Assembly (NCBI GenBank): GCA_964392305.1
Contig: CAYMPV010000015.1
Coordinates: forward strand, 1-64,000
DNA from: JACKIC01 sp964392305
GTDB taxonomy: Bacteria > Planctomycetota > UBA1135 > UBA2386
Length of the DNA stretch: 64,000 bases
Direction: 5' to 3'
This document shows, piece by piece, positions 53,915 through 62,093 of this stretch; positions within the stretch are counted from its first letter, which is position 1; every line of letters starts with the position of its first letter. The notes under the pieces are model-generated. The model made no database searches. It had not been told where the DNA came from and worked only from the letters and a program-made list of their open reading frames with translations. A program made the position numbers and the translations under genes.

Positions 53915-56011
53915 ATGTCCGCCCATCCAGCCGTCGTCGCCCTGTTCGCCCTGTGCATCACGCTGCCGCTCGCCGCGCAGCAACCCGAGGCCGTCGAACG
54001 CACCTACGCGATCCGCAGCGGCGGGCGCGTCATCGGTTACCAGATCGAGCGCGAAGAGGCCGCGCGCGACGGCGAACGTGCAGTCGTGCGCTTCGCGGTG
54101 CGCAGCCTCGTCAAACTCGAACTGCTGAGCCAGAGCTTCGAGCAGCGCGCCGACCACGTCTGGATCCTCGACGCAGACTCGCGCGCGACGCTGCGCCTGT
54201 CGGGCGCGATGACCGCCGGCGAGCAACGCACGCCGTGCACGGCCCGACTCACCGACGCGGGCTTCGTGCTCGAGGGCGGGCCGGTGTTCGATCCAGCGCG
54301 CGTCGTGATCTCACCCGAGTACCGTTGGCTCGCCGAACGCGGCCCCAAGGCGGTCGGCGCCAAGGTCGAGATCGACTACTTCCTGCCCGAACTGGGCGGG
54401 GCGCAGAAGACCGTGGTCGAGTTCACGGGCGAACGCGAAGTCACGGTGCTCGGCAAGCCGACCGCGACGCGCGAGTACGCATTCTCGATGGACGCGATCG
54501 GTACGTCGTTCACCTTGAACGTCGACCCGACGAACCACCAGGTCGTGCGTTCGGAGATCCCGGCGATCGGCATGGTCGTCGAGCTCGCGTTGCCGGCCAC
54601 GGTCGAACGCATCGAACGCGTCGACCTGACGAGCGGCATCCTGGCGCAGACGAACCTCGAGTACATCGATCCGTCCCAGCTCACCTACCTGCGTGTGCGT
54701 GCGACGATCGACGCGACGGCCGCGGTCACGCTCGAGGGGCTCACCGTTCCCGGGCAGAGCTTCGCCGGCACGGTGAAGGACGGCGTCGTCGACGGCGTGT
54801 TCGAGATCCGGCCGGCGCGCATCGACGGCGCCGGTGCGCCGCCGTTCCCCGTGCCCGAAAGCACGTTCGCCGCTCCCGAGCTGCAGAAGTACCTCTTGCC
54901 CGAGGAGAACATCGAGAGCGACCACGCCGGCATCGTCGCCAAGGCGCGGGAGCTGGCCGAGGGCGCAACCGACTGCTTCGCGGCGCTCGAACGGCTGTCG
55001 CGCTGGACCAGCGAGATCCCCTACGTGATCCCGGGCGGCGGTTCGGCGGCCCGCACGTTCGAGCTGCGCGCCGGCGAATGTGGCGGCCATTCGCGCGTGC
55101 TCGCGGCGATGCTGCGGTCGCTCGGCATTCCGGCGCGCACGCCGATGGGCGGCATGTACGTGCCGCTGTACGGCGGTTGTTTCGCGCAGCACATGTGGAC
55201 CGAGGTCTGGCTCGGCGAACGCATCGGCTGGTTGCCGGTCGACTGCACCGCCGGGCAGCTCACCTACATCGACGCCGGCCACATCCGCCTTTCCGAGCAC
55301 CTGACGGCGTTCCGGCCGCGCACCGTGGAGGTGCTCGACCACGAACCGAAGGTCGCGCACGTCGCCGGAACGCGCCGCGAGGACGCGTTCCCGTGGCAGC
55401 CGGGCGAGACGTGGACCTATGTCTACCGCCGGGGCGGCGAGACGCTCGGCGAAGAGAAGGTCACCTACCGCGGCGCACAGGAGGGCGGCGGGCACCTGTT
55501 CGAGACCGCGGTCGACCTCCTGGGCGGCAGTTTCGTGGAGAACGGCCGCACGGTCGTGGGCAAGGACGGCCGGCTCGTGCGCCTGCACATCGAACGCAAA
55601 GCCGGCAAGACGACGACCACGTTCGACGCGTCGCTCGGCGCCGCTGGCGCCAAGGTCGTGCGTAAGCATGGCGAGGAGACGAGCGAACAGGACGTGGCGA
55701 CCGACGCCGACTCGTTCGTGCTGCACAACAACAACACCGCGCACTTCGCGATCCTCCTCAGCCGCCTCGTGCTGCCGGCCGACGGCGAGGTGCGGGTGCG
55801 CATGCTGCACGTCGAGCAGCGCTCGCCGATGCCCATGACCCTGCGCCTGACGGGCCGCGAGACGATCACGATCGGCGGCACGGACATCGAGGCGCGTGTC
55901 GTGTCGGTGTCGATCGTCGGCGTGGCGTTCACGCTGCACGTCGACGACCGCGGGCGGCTGCTGCGGTTCACGCAGGGCGACAGCGTCACGATCGAGCTGC
56001 GGCAACCATGA
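53915..56011 (+). CDS. Exported transglutaminase-like protein
   Basis: The 698-residue protein has a signal peptide ending LAA|Q. An N-terminal all-beta region (about 25-310) precedes a transglutaminase-core domain with Cys389 in GECGGHSRVLAAMLRSLGIPAR, His426 in QHMWTEVWLG and Asp443 in WLPVDCTAG, so the triad is complete. A C-terminal beta region follows (about 480-698). Bacterial members act as periplasmic cysteine proteases or amide-transfer enzymes on cell-surface proteins. The gene overlaps the next by 4 bases. Confidence 0.92.
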   Translation: MSAHPAVVALFALCITLPLAAQQPEAVERTYAIRSGGRVIGYQIEREEAARDGERAVVRFAVRSLVKLELLSQSFEQRADHVWILDADSRATLRLSGAMTAGEQRTPCTARLTDAGFVLEGGPVFDPARVVISPEYRWLAERGPKAVGAKVEIDYFLPELGGAQKTVVEFTGEREVTVLGKPTATREYAFSMDAIGTSFTLNVDPTNHQVVRSEIPAIGMVVELALPATVERIERVDLTSGILAQTNLEYIDPSQLTYLRVRATIDATAAVTLEGLTVPGQSFAGTVKDGVVDGVFEIRPARIDGAGAPPFPVPESTFAAPELQKYLLPEENIESDHAGIVAKARELAEGATDCFAALERLSRWTSEIPYVIPGGGSAARTFELRAGECGGHSRVLAAMLRSLGIPARTPMGGMYVPLYGGCFAQHMWTEVWLGERIGWLPVDCTAGQLTYIDAGHIRLSEHLTAFRPRTVEVLDHEPKVAHVAGTRREDAFPWQPGETWTYVYRRGGETLGEEKVTYRGAQEGGGHLFETAVDLLGGSFVENGRTVVGKDGRLVRLHIERKAGKTTTTFDASLGAAGAKVVRKHGEETSEQDVATDADSFVLHNNNTAHFAILLSRLVLPADGEVRVRMLHVEQRSPMPMTLRLTGRETITIGGTDIEARVVSVSIVGVAFTLHVDDRGRLLRFTQGDSVTIELRQP

Positions 56012-57744
56012 GGCGCACGCTGCTGTCGATCTTGTTGCTCGGTGCGGCTGTCTGCGGACAGCAGGGCATGGCCACGGCGCCGCGCAATCCGGGCTTCGAA
56101 GAAGGTGCGGTCGGCGAATCGCCGCCGGGCTGGTTCTACAGCGGGGCCGAGGGAGCGGTGGCCCGTCTCGAGGACGTCGAGCCGTTCGATGGGGCGCACC
56201 TCGTCGCGCTCGACTCACGTGAAGCCAGCGGCGGCCGGCGCTTCACGAACCTCATGCAGACGCTCGACGCGACTGTGTGGCGCGGCAAGCGGGTGCGTCT
56301 CGCCGCCGCCTGCAGGGTCGCCGAACTGCAGGCCGGCACCACCGTGAGTCTGTGGCTGCGTGTCGACCGCGCCAAGGACGAGCACGGCAACGCGCCGCCG
56401 GGGGCATTCGACAACATGGCGGATCGGCCGATCCGCGATACCGACTGGACCGAGCACCGCATCGTGCTCGACGTCGCCGACGACGCCGAACGCATCGCGC
56501 TGGGCATGTTCGTCACCGGCAACGGCCTGGCGCGGTTCGATGCGGTGACGTTCGAGGAGGTCGGCAAGGACGTGCCGACGACGGGCGGCGCAAGTGGCCG
56601 CCGGCCCATGAACCCCGCAGTGGCCAGGGCGCTGGCCGAGGCGGAGAACGCGCCGCAGCAGCCGTTCTGGACCTGGTGGCTGTTGCTGCCCGGGATCGCG
56701 GTCGGGTTGTCCGTGCTCGGTGCGTGGCGACTGCGCCCAACGGACGCGACCTTGGCTCACGAGCCGAACGAAGTCGGACCGCTGCGCACGTTCGCGCTGC
56801 GCTTCTCGCTCGCCTACTGGCTGCTCTACTGCCTGCCGGGGCCGTTCGACGGTTGGCTCGGCATCGTCAGCAGCTGGCTCGGCGAGGTCGTCTCTGCCGC
56901 GCAACGCGGCGTCGAAGCCGCCATTGCGACCTGGACCGCGCACATGGTGTTCGGCATCGAGGGCGAACTCGTCCCGCCGAACGGCAGCGGCGACACCACG
57001 CAGAACTACGTCGCGGTGTTCGTGATGTTCGTGCTCGCGGTCGCGATCGCCGGTGTGTGCACGGCGTGGCGGCGCGGCAACGCGCGCCGGCACGAGATCC
57101 TCGCCGACCTGCAGCGTAGCTACCTGCGTTACGTGCTCGCCGCCGCGATGCTCGGCTACGGTCTCGCCAAGGTGTCGTTCACGCACAATCAGTTCCCCGA
57201 GATCGGTGCGCACAGCCTGGGCCGGACGTGGGGCGACAGCTCGCCGATGGGGGTCGTCTGGTCGTTCATGGGCGCGTCGCGCCCCTACACGTTCTTCGCC
57301 GGTCTCGGCGAGGTGCTCGGCGCGACGCTGCTGATCTGGCGCCGCACCGCGACGCTCGGCGCGCTCGTCACGATCGGGGTGATGACCAACGTCGTGATGC
57401 TCAACTTCTGCTACGACGTGCCGGTCAAGCTCTACTCCTCACACCTGCTGGTGATGGCCGTGCTGATCGCGGTTCCCGATTTGCCGCGGCTGCTCGACGC
57501 GGTGGTGCTCGGGCGCGCCGTCGCGCCGGTGACCACCGCGACGCTGTGGGAACGGCCGCGCTTGCGTCGCGTCGGGTTGGTCCTCAAGGGCGTCGTCATC
57601 GCCGCCGCGTTCGCGTGGCCGATCGGCGAACGCGCGGTCGAACTGATCCGCCACGATGCCGGCGAGGTCGCCGCCGCACCCCGGGCGCATCTGCTGACCA
57701 GTCGCGGCTTCCGCTGGATCAACGAGGTGCCGTTCAATCGTTGA
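56008..57744 (+). CDS. Membrane protein: beta-sandwich domain plus DoxX-like helices
   Basis: The 578-residue protein has a signal ending VCG|Q and an N-terminal jelly-roll-like domain (about 25-190; NPGFEEG, RRFTNLMQTLDA, FDAVTFEEVG) resembling carbohydrate-binding modules. A helix around 215-235 and about seven more to the end resemble DoxX-type membrane proteins (LRYVLAAAMLGYGLAKV; FAGLGEVLGATLLIW; HLLVMAVLIAVPDLPRLLD). The stop-start overlap couples it to the transglutaminase. The combined role is unknown; binding of a surface ligand with a membrane redox or transport part is one guess. Confidence 0.85.
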   Translation: MRRTLLSILLLGAAVCGQQGMATAPRNPGFEEGAVGESPPGWFYSGAEGAVARLEDVEPFDGAHLVALDSREASGGRRFTNLMQTLDATVWRGKRVRLAAACRVAELQAGTTVSLWLRVDRAKDEHGNAPPGAFDNMADRPIRDTDWTEHRIVLDVADDAERIALGMFVTGNGLARFDAVTFEEVGKDVPTTGGASGRRPMNPAVARALAEAENAPQQPFWTWWLLLPGIAVGLSVLGAWRLRPTDATLAHEPNEVGPLRTFALRFSLAYWLLYCLPGPFDGWLGIVSSWLGEVVSAAQRGVEAAIATWTAHMVFGIEGELVPPNGSGDTTQNYVAVFVMFVLAVAIAGVCTAWRRGNARRHEILADLQRSYLRYVLAAAMLGYGLAKVSFTHNQFPEIGAHSLGRTWGDSSPMGVVWSFMGASRPYTFFAGLGEVLGATLLIWRRTATLGALVTIGVMTNVVMLNFCYDVPVKLYSSHLLVMAVLIAVPDLPRLLDAVVLGRAVAPVTTATLWERPRLRRVGLVLKGVVIAAAFAWPIGERAVELIRHDAGEVAAAPRAHLLTSRGFRWINEVPFNR

Positions 57745-57791
57745 CGGATCGGGTCACTTGCCGCCTGCGTCGATGAGCCCAATCAAACCGC

Positions 57792-59048
57792 TCACTTCGG
57801 TTCGGGCGGTGTCCACGTCGCCGGCTTGGGCAGGCGCGACATGTGCATGACCATCAGCGCCAACGCCGTTCCATAACCGCCCGAACGGCCGAACTGGCGG
57901 TCGTTCCAACTGCCGTCGTCTTCGCGCGAGCGGGCCAGGAACTGACGCAGCCGGGCGCGCAGCGCCTCGCGCTTCGCGGCGTCGGGGAGCTGCTCGATCG
58001 CCTGGGCGACGTAGAGGTGGCCGAAGAGGAAGTAGTAGGGGGCGATGCCGTAGGGCTTGATGTGGGTGCCGGTCTGGCTCTTGCGCACGGCGAGATCGTC
58101 CCAGTGCGCGAAGAAGCGGTCGATCGCCCCTTCCAGCCGGACGAGATCGCCGCGGCCCGCGAGCAGCAGGGTGGTTTCGCAAACGGTGGCGCGCGCGGCG
58201 GAGCTCGGCGTCTTGTCCATCATCGTGAGCGCCGCTTCCTCCACCTCGGCCTGACTCTCGGCGGGCGCACCATAGGCGTAACCACCCGGCTTGGCGCGCG
58301 CGCGATCGAGCGCATCGAGGGCCTGGACGACGACCGCGTCGAGCACTTCGTGGCCGCGTGCCCTGGCGTGGAACAGGGCCTGCAGGGCCGGCGCCGTCAT
58401 GAACGTCGATGCGCGGTTCTGCGGACTCATGTAGCCCCGCGGGCGTGAGTAGTTCCAGCCGCCGGTCACGGGGATCGCCGAATCGCAGAGGGCGTCGACG
58501 AGCCACTTCGTCCTGGCCTCGACCTGCGTGAGCAGGGGCGGCGGGACGAGTTCGGCGTCTTGCAGATGCAGCAGCAGTTCGAGCGCATAGATGTGGCCCC
58601 AGCCGCGCACGTCATAGGTGCCTTCGAACTCGACGGCCATGCGCGGCGCGTCGAGGGTCTTCAGCACGAACTCCAACCCGCGCCCCACAGCTGCGCGACG
58701 GTTCTCGTCGGTGCCGTAACCCGGCGCCGCGATCAGACCCAGGCAGGCGATCGCCGTGCCGCCGACGCGATAGCCGACCGGGAGCAATCCACGATCCTCG
58801 CGGTAGACCCCTTCGTAGGGCCACTGATCGCCGTCCTCTCCCTCCTGCAGGGCCAGCATCGCCGCGATCCCCGCCGTCGTGGCGCGGTCGACGTCGAGCG
58901 GTTCGGGCTCCGGCACGGGGAACTCGACGAAGCGCCGCGGCGCGGCCTTGCTCTTGGCGACGGGCTCGGGGGATGCCTTCTTCACGGGCGCTTCCTGCGC
59001 CATCGCGACGACGCAGCAGAGCAGCGGGGAGAACCATGGCAGTCGCAT
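57792..59048 (-). CDS. Exported alpha/alpha toroid (prenyltransferase/squalene-cyclase-like fold) protein
   Basis: The 418-residue protein has a signal peptide ending AMA|Q and a Pro/Lys linker. The rest is a repeated helix-hairpin pattern with turns like GVYREDRGLLPVGYRVGGTAIACLGLI, YDVRGWGHIYALELLLHLQD and DDGSWNDRQFGRSGGYGTALALMVM, as in the terpene-cyclase/prenyltransferase toroid. No DxDD or DCTAE motif is seen, so cyclase activity is unlikely. Planctomycetes carry many exported proteins of this fold without known function. It converges on the DoxX-like gene. Confidence 0.88.
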   Translation of the reverse strand: MRLPWFSPLLCCVVAMAQEAPVKKASPEPVAKSKAAPRRFVEFPVPEPEPLDVDRATTAGIAAMLALQEGEDGDQWPYEGVYREDRGLLPVGYRVGGTAIACLGLIAAPGYGTDENRRAAVGRGLEFVLKTLDAPRMAVEFEGTYDVRGWGHIYALELLLHLQDAELVPPPLLTQVEARTKWLVDALCDSAIPVTGGWNYSRPRGYMSPQNRASTFMTAPALQALFHARARGHEVLDAVVVQALDALDRARAKPGGYAYGAPAESQAEVEEAALTMMDKTPSSAARATVCETTLLLAGRGDLVRLEGAIDRFFAHWDDLAVRKSQTGTHIKPYGIAPYYFLFGHLYVAQAIEQLPDAAKREALRARLRQFLARSREDDGSWNDRQFGRSGGYGTALALMVMHMSRLPKPATWTPPEPK

Positions 59049-59284
59049 GTGTAAAGCTCCTCGGCCACGCAGGGCTCGATGGATGTGGGGGTTCGAGGCG
59101 AGACTGCGGCAATGTGACTTCGCGCGCGTGGCCCAGGCAAGGACGCGGGGCGATCCGGGACGAGCATTGACCCAATGGAAGCGGCGGCCTGCGGCGATCG
59201 CGGGCAGCAGCGAACGACAGCTGTGAGTGAGGACGGCGGGCGTTGAGTTGCACGCAATTCGCGCCACGGCAACATGCCTCTGCC

Positions 59285-60718
59285 ATGCAAGACGGCAAGA
59301 TGCCGCCGCCATCTGGGTTGGGTGCGCCCGGCTGGCCGCTCGGAACCTATCTGCTGCTCGCGCTGCTGCTGCGGCTGCCGGCCGTGTTGTTCGCGCGCGG
59401 CTACGGCTACGACGATCAGCAGTTCCAATCCGTCGATCCGGCGTGGCATCTCGCCACCGGCCAGGCCTGGCACCCGACGTGGGAATGGATCGACGGCATC
59501 CGCAGCTGGGTCTATCCGCACGCGCTGGCGGCGGTGTTCCGCGTCGGCATGGCGCTCGGCCTCGAGCAGCCGTGTGCGTTGATGACGTTCGCGCGCGGCG
59601 TGCACGCCGGGGTGTCGCTGTTGCCGTTGCTGCTGCTGTGGCTGCTCGTGATGCGTTGGCGGCCGGTGCCCTCGCCGCGCCCCGTGCTGATGCTCGCCGC
59701 GGTGTCGGGGTTGTTCCTCGTCACCGGCGTGCAGCCGGCGGCGTCGGGCGTGGCCGCGACCTTCGCGGTTGCCGCAGCGATCGCGGTCGCCGGGCCGGGC
59801 ACACGCTGGCCGGCGCTCGGCGGTCTGCTGCTCGGGCTCGCCTTCACGTGCCGCTTCCAGGACGCGCTGTTCGGCCCCGCCCTGCTCGGCGTGTTGCTGT
59901 GGCAGCATCGCTGGCGTGCGGCGGCGGCGTTCTCGCTGGCGTGTGTGCCGGGCATCGTGCTGCAGGGCTGTGTCGATCTGGCGACGACGGGCGCGTTCTT
60001 GTCGAGCCCGTTCGGCTACGTCTACGAGAACGTGTTCCTCGGCGCGGCAGCCAAGTGGACCAGCCGGCCGGTTGACTACTACTGGCGGTTCGTCGCGGTG
60101 TTCGTCGTGCTCGTGCCAGGGTTGTTGCGGATCGCGTGGCGGCGGCTGTGCCTCGGCGGCCGCATCGCGCCGGCCGTGCTCGTCGCCGGACTGTGGCACC
60201 TCGTGCTGCACAGCTTCGTCGCGCGCAAGTCGCTGCGTTTCGAACATCCGGCCTTCATGATGATGGTCATCGTCGTCGGGCTCGGCATCGGCGCCGACCT
60301 GACCCGGGGCCGCGCCGCGATGTGGCATCACCGGTTGTTGTGGCTCGTGCACGGTGTGCTGTGGGTGTACGCCTCGCTGTGGTTCGCCAACGCCGGCCCC
60401 GTGCGTGCCGCGGCGGCGATCGGCGCCGACCCGCGTTTCGACGGACGCATGTGGGTCGTCGGCGGCTCAGAGACCGACAGCGGCGGTTACTGCTATCTGG
60501 CGCGACCGCAGATCGACGTGGTCGGCGTGCCGCGCGAACAGTTCGTGCAGCAAGCGCGCAGCGAACCGCCGCAGCCAGGGACGTTCGTGCTGATCGTGCG
60601 GGCGGACCTGACGATGGAGGAAGCCGCGCAACTGCCTGGGCTCGAGCGGGTCGGCGCGTACGCGGGCCAGTTCGACCTGCGCAGTGGCGAGCGGCGTTTC
60701 GTCTATCGCTGGCGCTGA
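59285..60718 (+). CDS. Membrane glycosyltransferase, GT22 (PIG-B/ALG9-like)
   Basis: The 477-residue protein has about ten membrane helices. The first loop carries GYDDQQFQSVDPAWHLATG, then HPTWEWIDGIRSWVYPHALA, closely following the (H)DDE-Q and TWEW-x-x-GIRS pattern of GPI and N-glycan mannosyltransferases. A later segment, FVARKSLRFEHPAF, matches the HKEERF motif. Such enzymes use a polyprenyl-phosphate sugar. ATG 59285 is chosen; an in-frame ATG at 59243 would add 14 residues. The neighbours give no pathway. Confidence 0.88.
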   Translation: MQDGKMPPPSGLGAPGWPLGTYLLLALLLRLPAVLFARGYGYDDQQFQSVDPAWHLATGQAWHPTWEWIDGIRSWVYPHALAAVFRVGMALGLEQPCALMTFARGVHAGVSLLPLLLLWLLVMRWRPVPSPRPVLMLAAVSGLFLVTGVQPAASGVAATFAVAAAIAVAGPGTRWPALGGLLLGLAFTCRFQDALFGPALLGVLLWQHRWRAAAAFSLACVPGIVLQGCVDLATTGAFLSSPFGYVYENVFLGAAAKWTSRPVDYYWRFVAVFVVLVPGLLRIAWRRLCLGGRIAPAVLVAGLWHLVLHSFVARKSLRFEHPAFMMMVIVVGLGIGADLTRGRAAMWHHRLLWLVHGVLWVYASLWFANAGPVRAAAAIGADPRFDGRMWVVGGSETDSGGYCYLARPQIDVVGVPREQFVQQARSEPPQPGTFVLIVRADLTMEEAAQLPGLERVGAYAGQFDLRSGERRFVYRWR

Positions 60719-60875
60719 TCGCCGACGCGGTCTGCGGAGATTCTCGATCCCCAAGGCACCGAGCCTGCGCCCCTGGCTGACAGCGCTCCGCCGCCGGGCT
60801 ACCCTCACGCCTTCGGTTTTGCCGTTGGCACGGAGGCCGCGTGAACACGGTCCTTCCCCGATGCTAGATCCTGCC

Positions 60876-62078
60876 ATGCGAAGGTTTGCCCTGTTGGGCC
60901 TGTTCTGCGGCGCTTCGCTCGCGGCGCAGACCGTCTGGAACGTGCCTTCGGGTGCCTCCCTGGCCCCCTATGTCGCGCAGGCCGCGCCCGGGGACGTGCT
61001 GGTGCTCGGAGCCACGCACCCACCGTTCACTCTGCAGCGCGGATTGGTGCTGATGGCGGGTTTCGGTACCTGTGCGATCGTGGATCCGGCGGTCACTTCG
61101 ATCACCACGACCATCCAGATCCCCGCTGGCCAACACGCCAGCATCATCGGGCTGAGTTTCCAACGTGCGGGGTGGTTCCTGGTGGGACAACAGGTCGACG
61201 TGACTGGCGAGGTCCGTTTCGAGGACTGCAGCTTCGAGGCCGGCCAGGGCACGAGCGCCGCGCTGGCGGTGCACGGCGGGAATGTCGTCCTACAGCGCTG
61301 TTTCGTGCGCAGCACGCCAGCGATCCAGCCGTCCAACCCGCAGGCGATGGTGTTGCACGCAGGTTTGTGCTCGGTCGCGGATACCACGTTCGTCGGCGCC
61401 AACGGCGCGCTGGGCCTGACGACCTGGTCGTCGGTCGGACCGACACCGGGACTGCTGCAACTCGGCGGCGTCCTGGTCGGCAGCCGCATCACGGCAGCGG
61501 GGGGCCGCGGCATCTACAACTCGCCGGCGACGAGTTGGCTGCCTCCCGAGCCGGGCTTCTTCTCTGCCGGAGGGGTGTCGTATCTCACCGACTCGACTTT
61601 ACAGGGCGGCGACGGACTGGCCTTCATCGCCAACTCCGGTGCGGTGGCCATCGATGCGGTGGGCAGCGTGGCGGTTGCCCGCTGCCAGTTGCTTGTTGGG
61701 CTCGGGGCATCGGGCCCCACGACTGGGGGCAGCGTACGTACCGTGCCGCAGTTGGTGGGCCTTGTTGGCGGTGGGGCGGTCGTTCGTGGCCAGTCGTTCG
61801 TGGCGACAGCGGTCGCCGGGAGCTCCCAGCCCCTGTTCGTGGCGATGTCGCTGCCGGCGGGCGGGCGTCCCGTGTTGCCGGTCGTCGAACCGGTCTGGCT
61901 CGCACCTGGCGCGGTCGTGCTCACCATGGTGTTGCCCAGCGTCGGCGACTCGGTACCGGTGACGTTTCCGTTGCCGAACGCGGCCTACCTGTTCGGTCAT
62001 GGCATCGCGTGCCAGGCTTTCCAGCTCGATGGACTCGCCGTCAGGGCTTCGGCGGTCGTGGGCGGTGTCATCCGATGA
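60876..62078 (+). CDS. Exported right-handed beta-helix-like protein
   Basis: The 400-residue protein has a signal peptide ending LAA|Q. The middle (about 25-280) alternates short strands with turns in a parallel beta-helix style (VRFEDCSFEAGQG, VVLQRCFVRST, CSVADTTFVGANG, YLTDSTLQGGDG, VAVARCQLLVG). The C-terminus (about 300-400) shares the end pattern of the PKD and duplicated proteins (PLPNAAYLFGHGIACQAF). An ATG 15 bases upstream is possible. It is a likely surface protein, with no catalytic residues seen. Confidence 0.85.
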   Translation: MRRFALLGLFCGASLAAQTVWNVPSGASLAPYVAQAAPGDVLVLGATHPPFTLQRGLVLMAGFGTCAIVDPAVTSITTTIQIPAGQHASIIGLSFQRAGWFLVGQQVDVTGEVRFEDCSFEAGQGTSAALAVHGGNVVLQRCFVRSTPAIQPSNPQAMVLHAGLCSVADTTFVGANGALGLTTWSSVGPTPGLLQLGGVLVGSRITAAGGRGIYNSPATSWLPPEPGFFSAGGVSYLTDSTLQGGDGLAFIANSGAVAIDAVGSVAVARCQLLVGLGASGPTTGGSVRTVPQLVGLVGGGAVVRGQSFVATAVAGSSQPLFVAMSLPAGGRPVLPVVEPVWLAPGAVVLTMVLPSVGDSVPVTFPLPNAAYLFGHGIACQAFQLDGLAVRASAVVGGVIR

Positions 62079-62093
62079 GTTGAAGCCGTCGCA

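Noticed and set aside
57792..59048. Squalene-hopene cyclase
   Set aside because: The toroid pattern is there, but the catalytic acidic motif and QW repeats are not, and the protein is short and exported.
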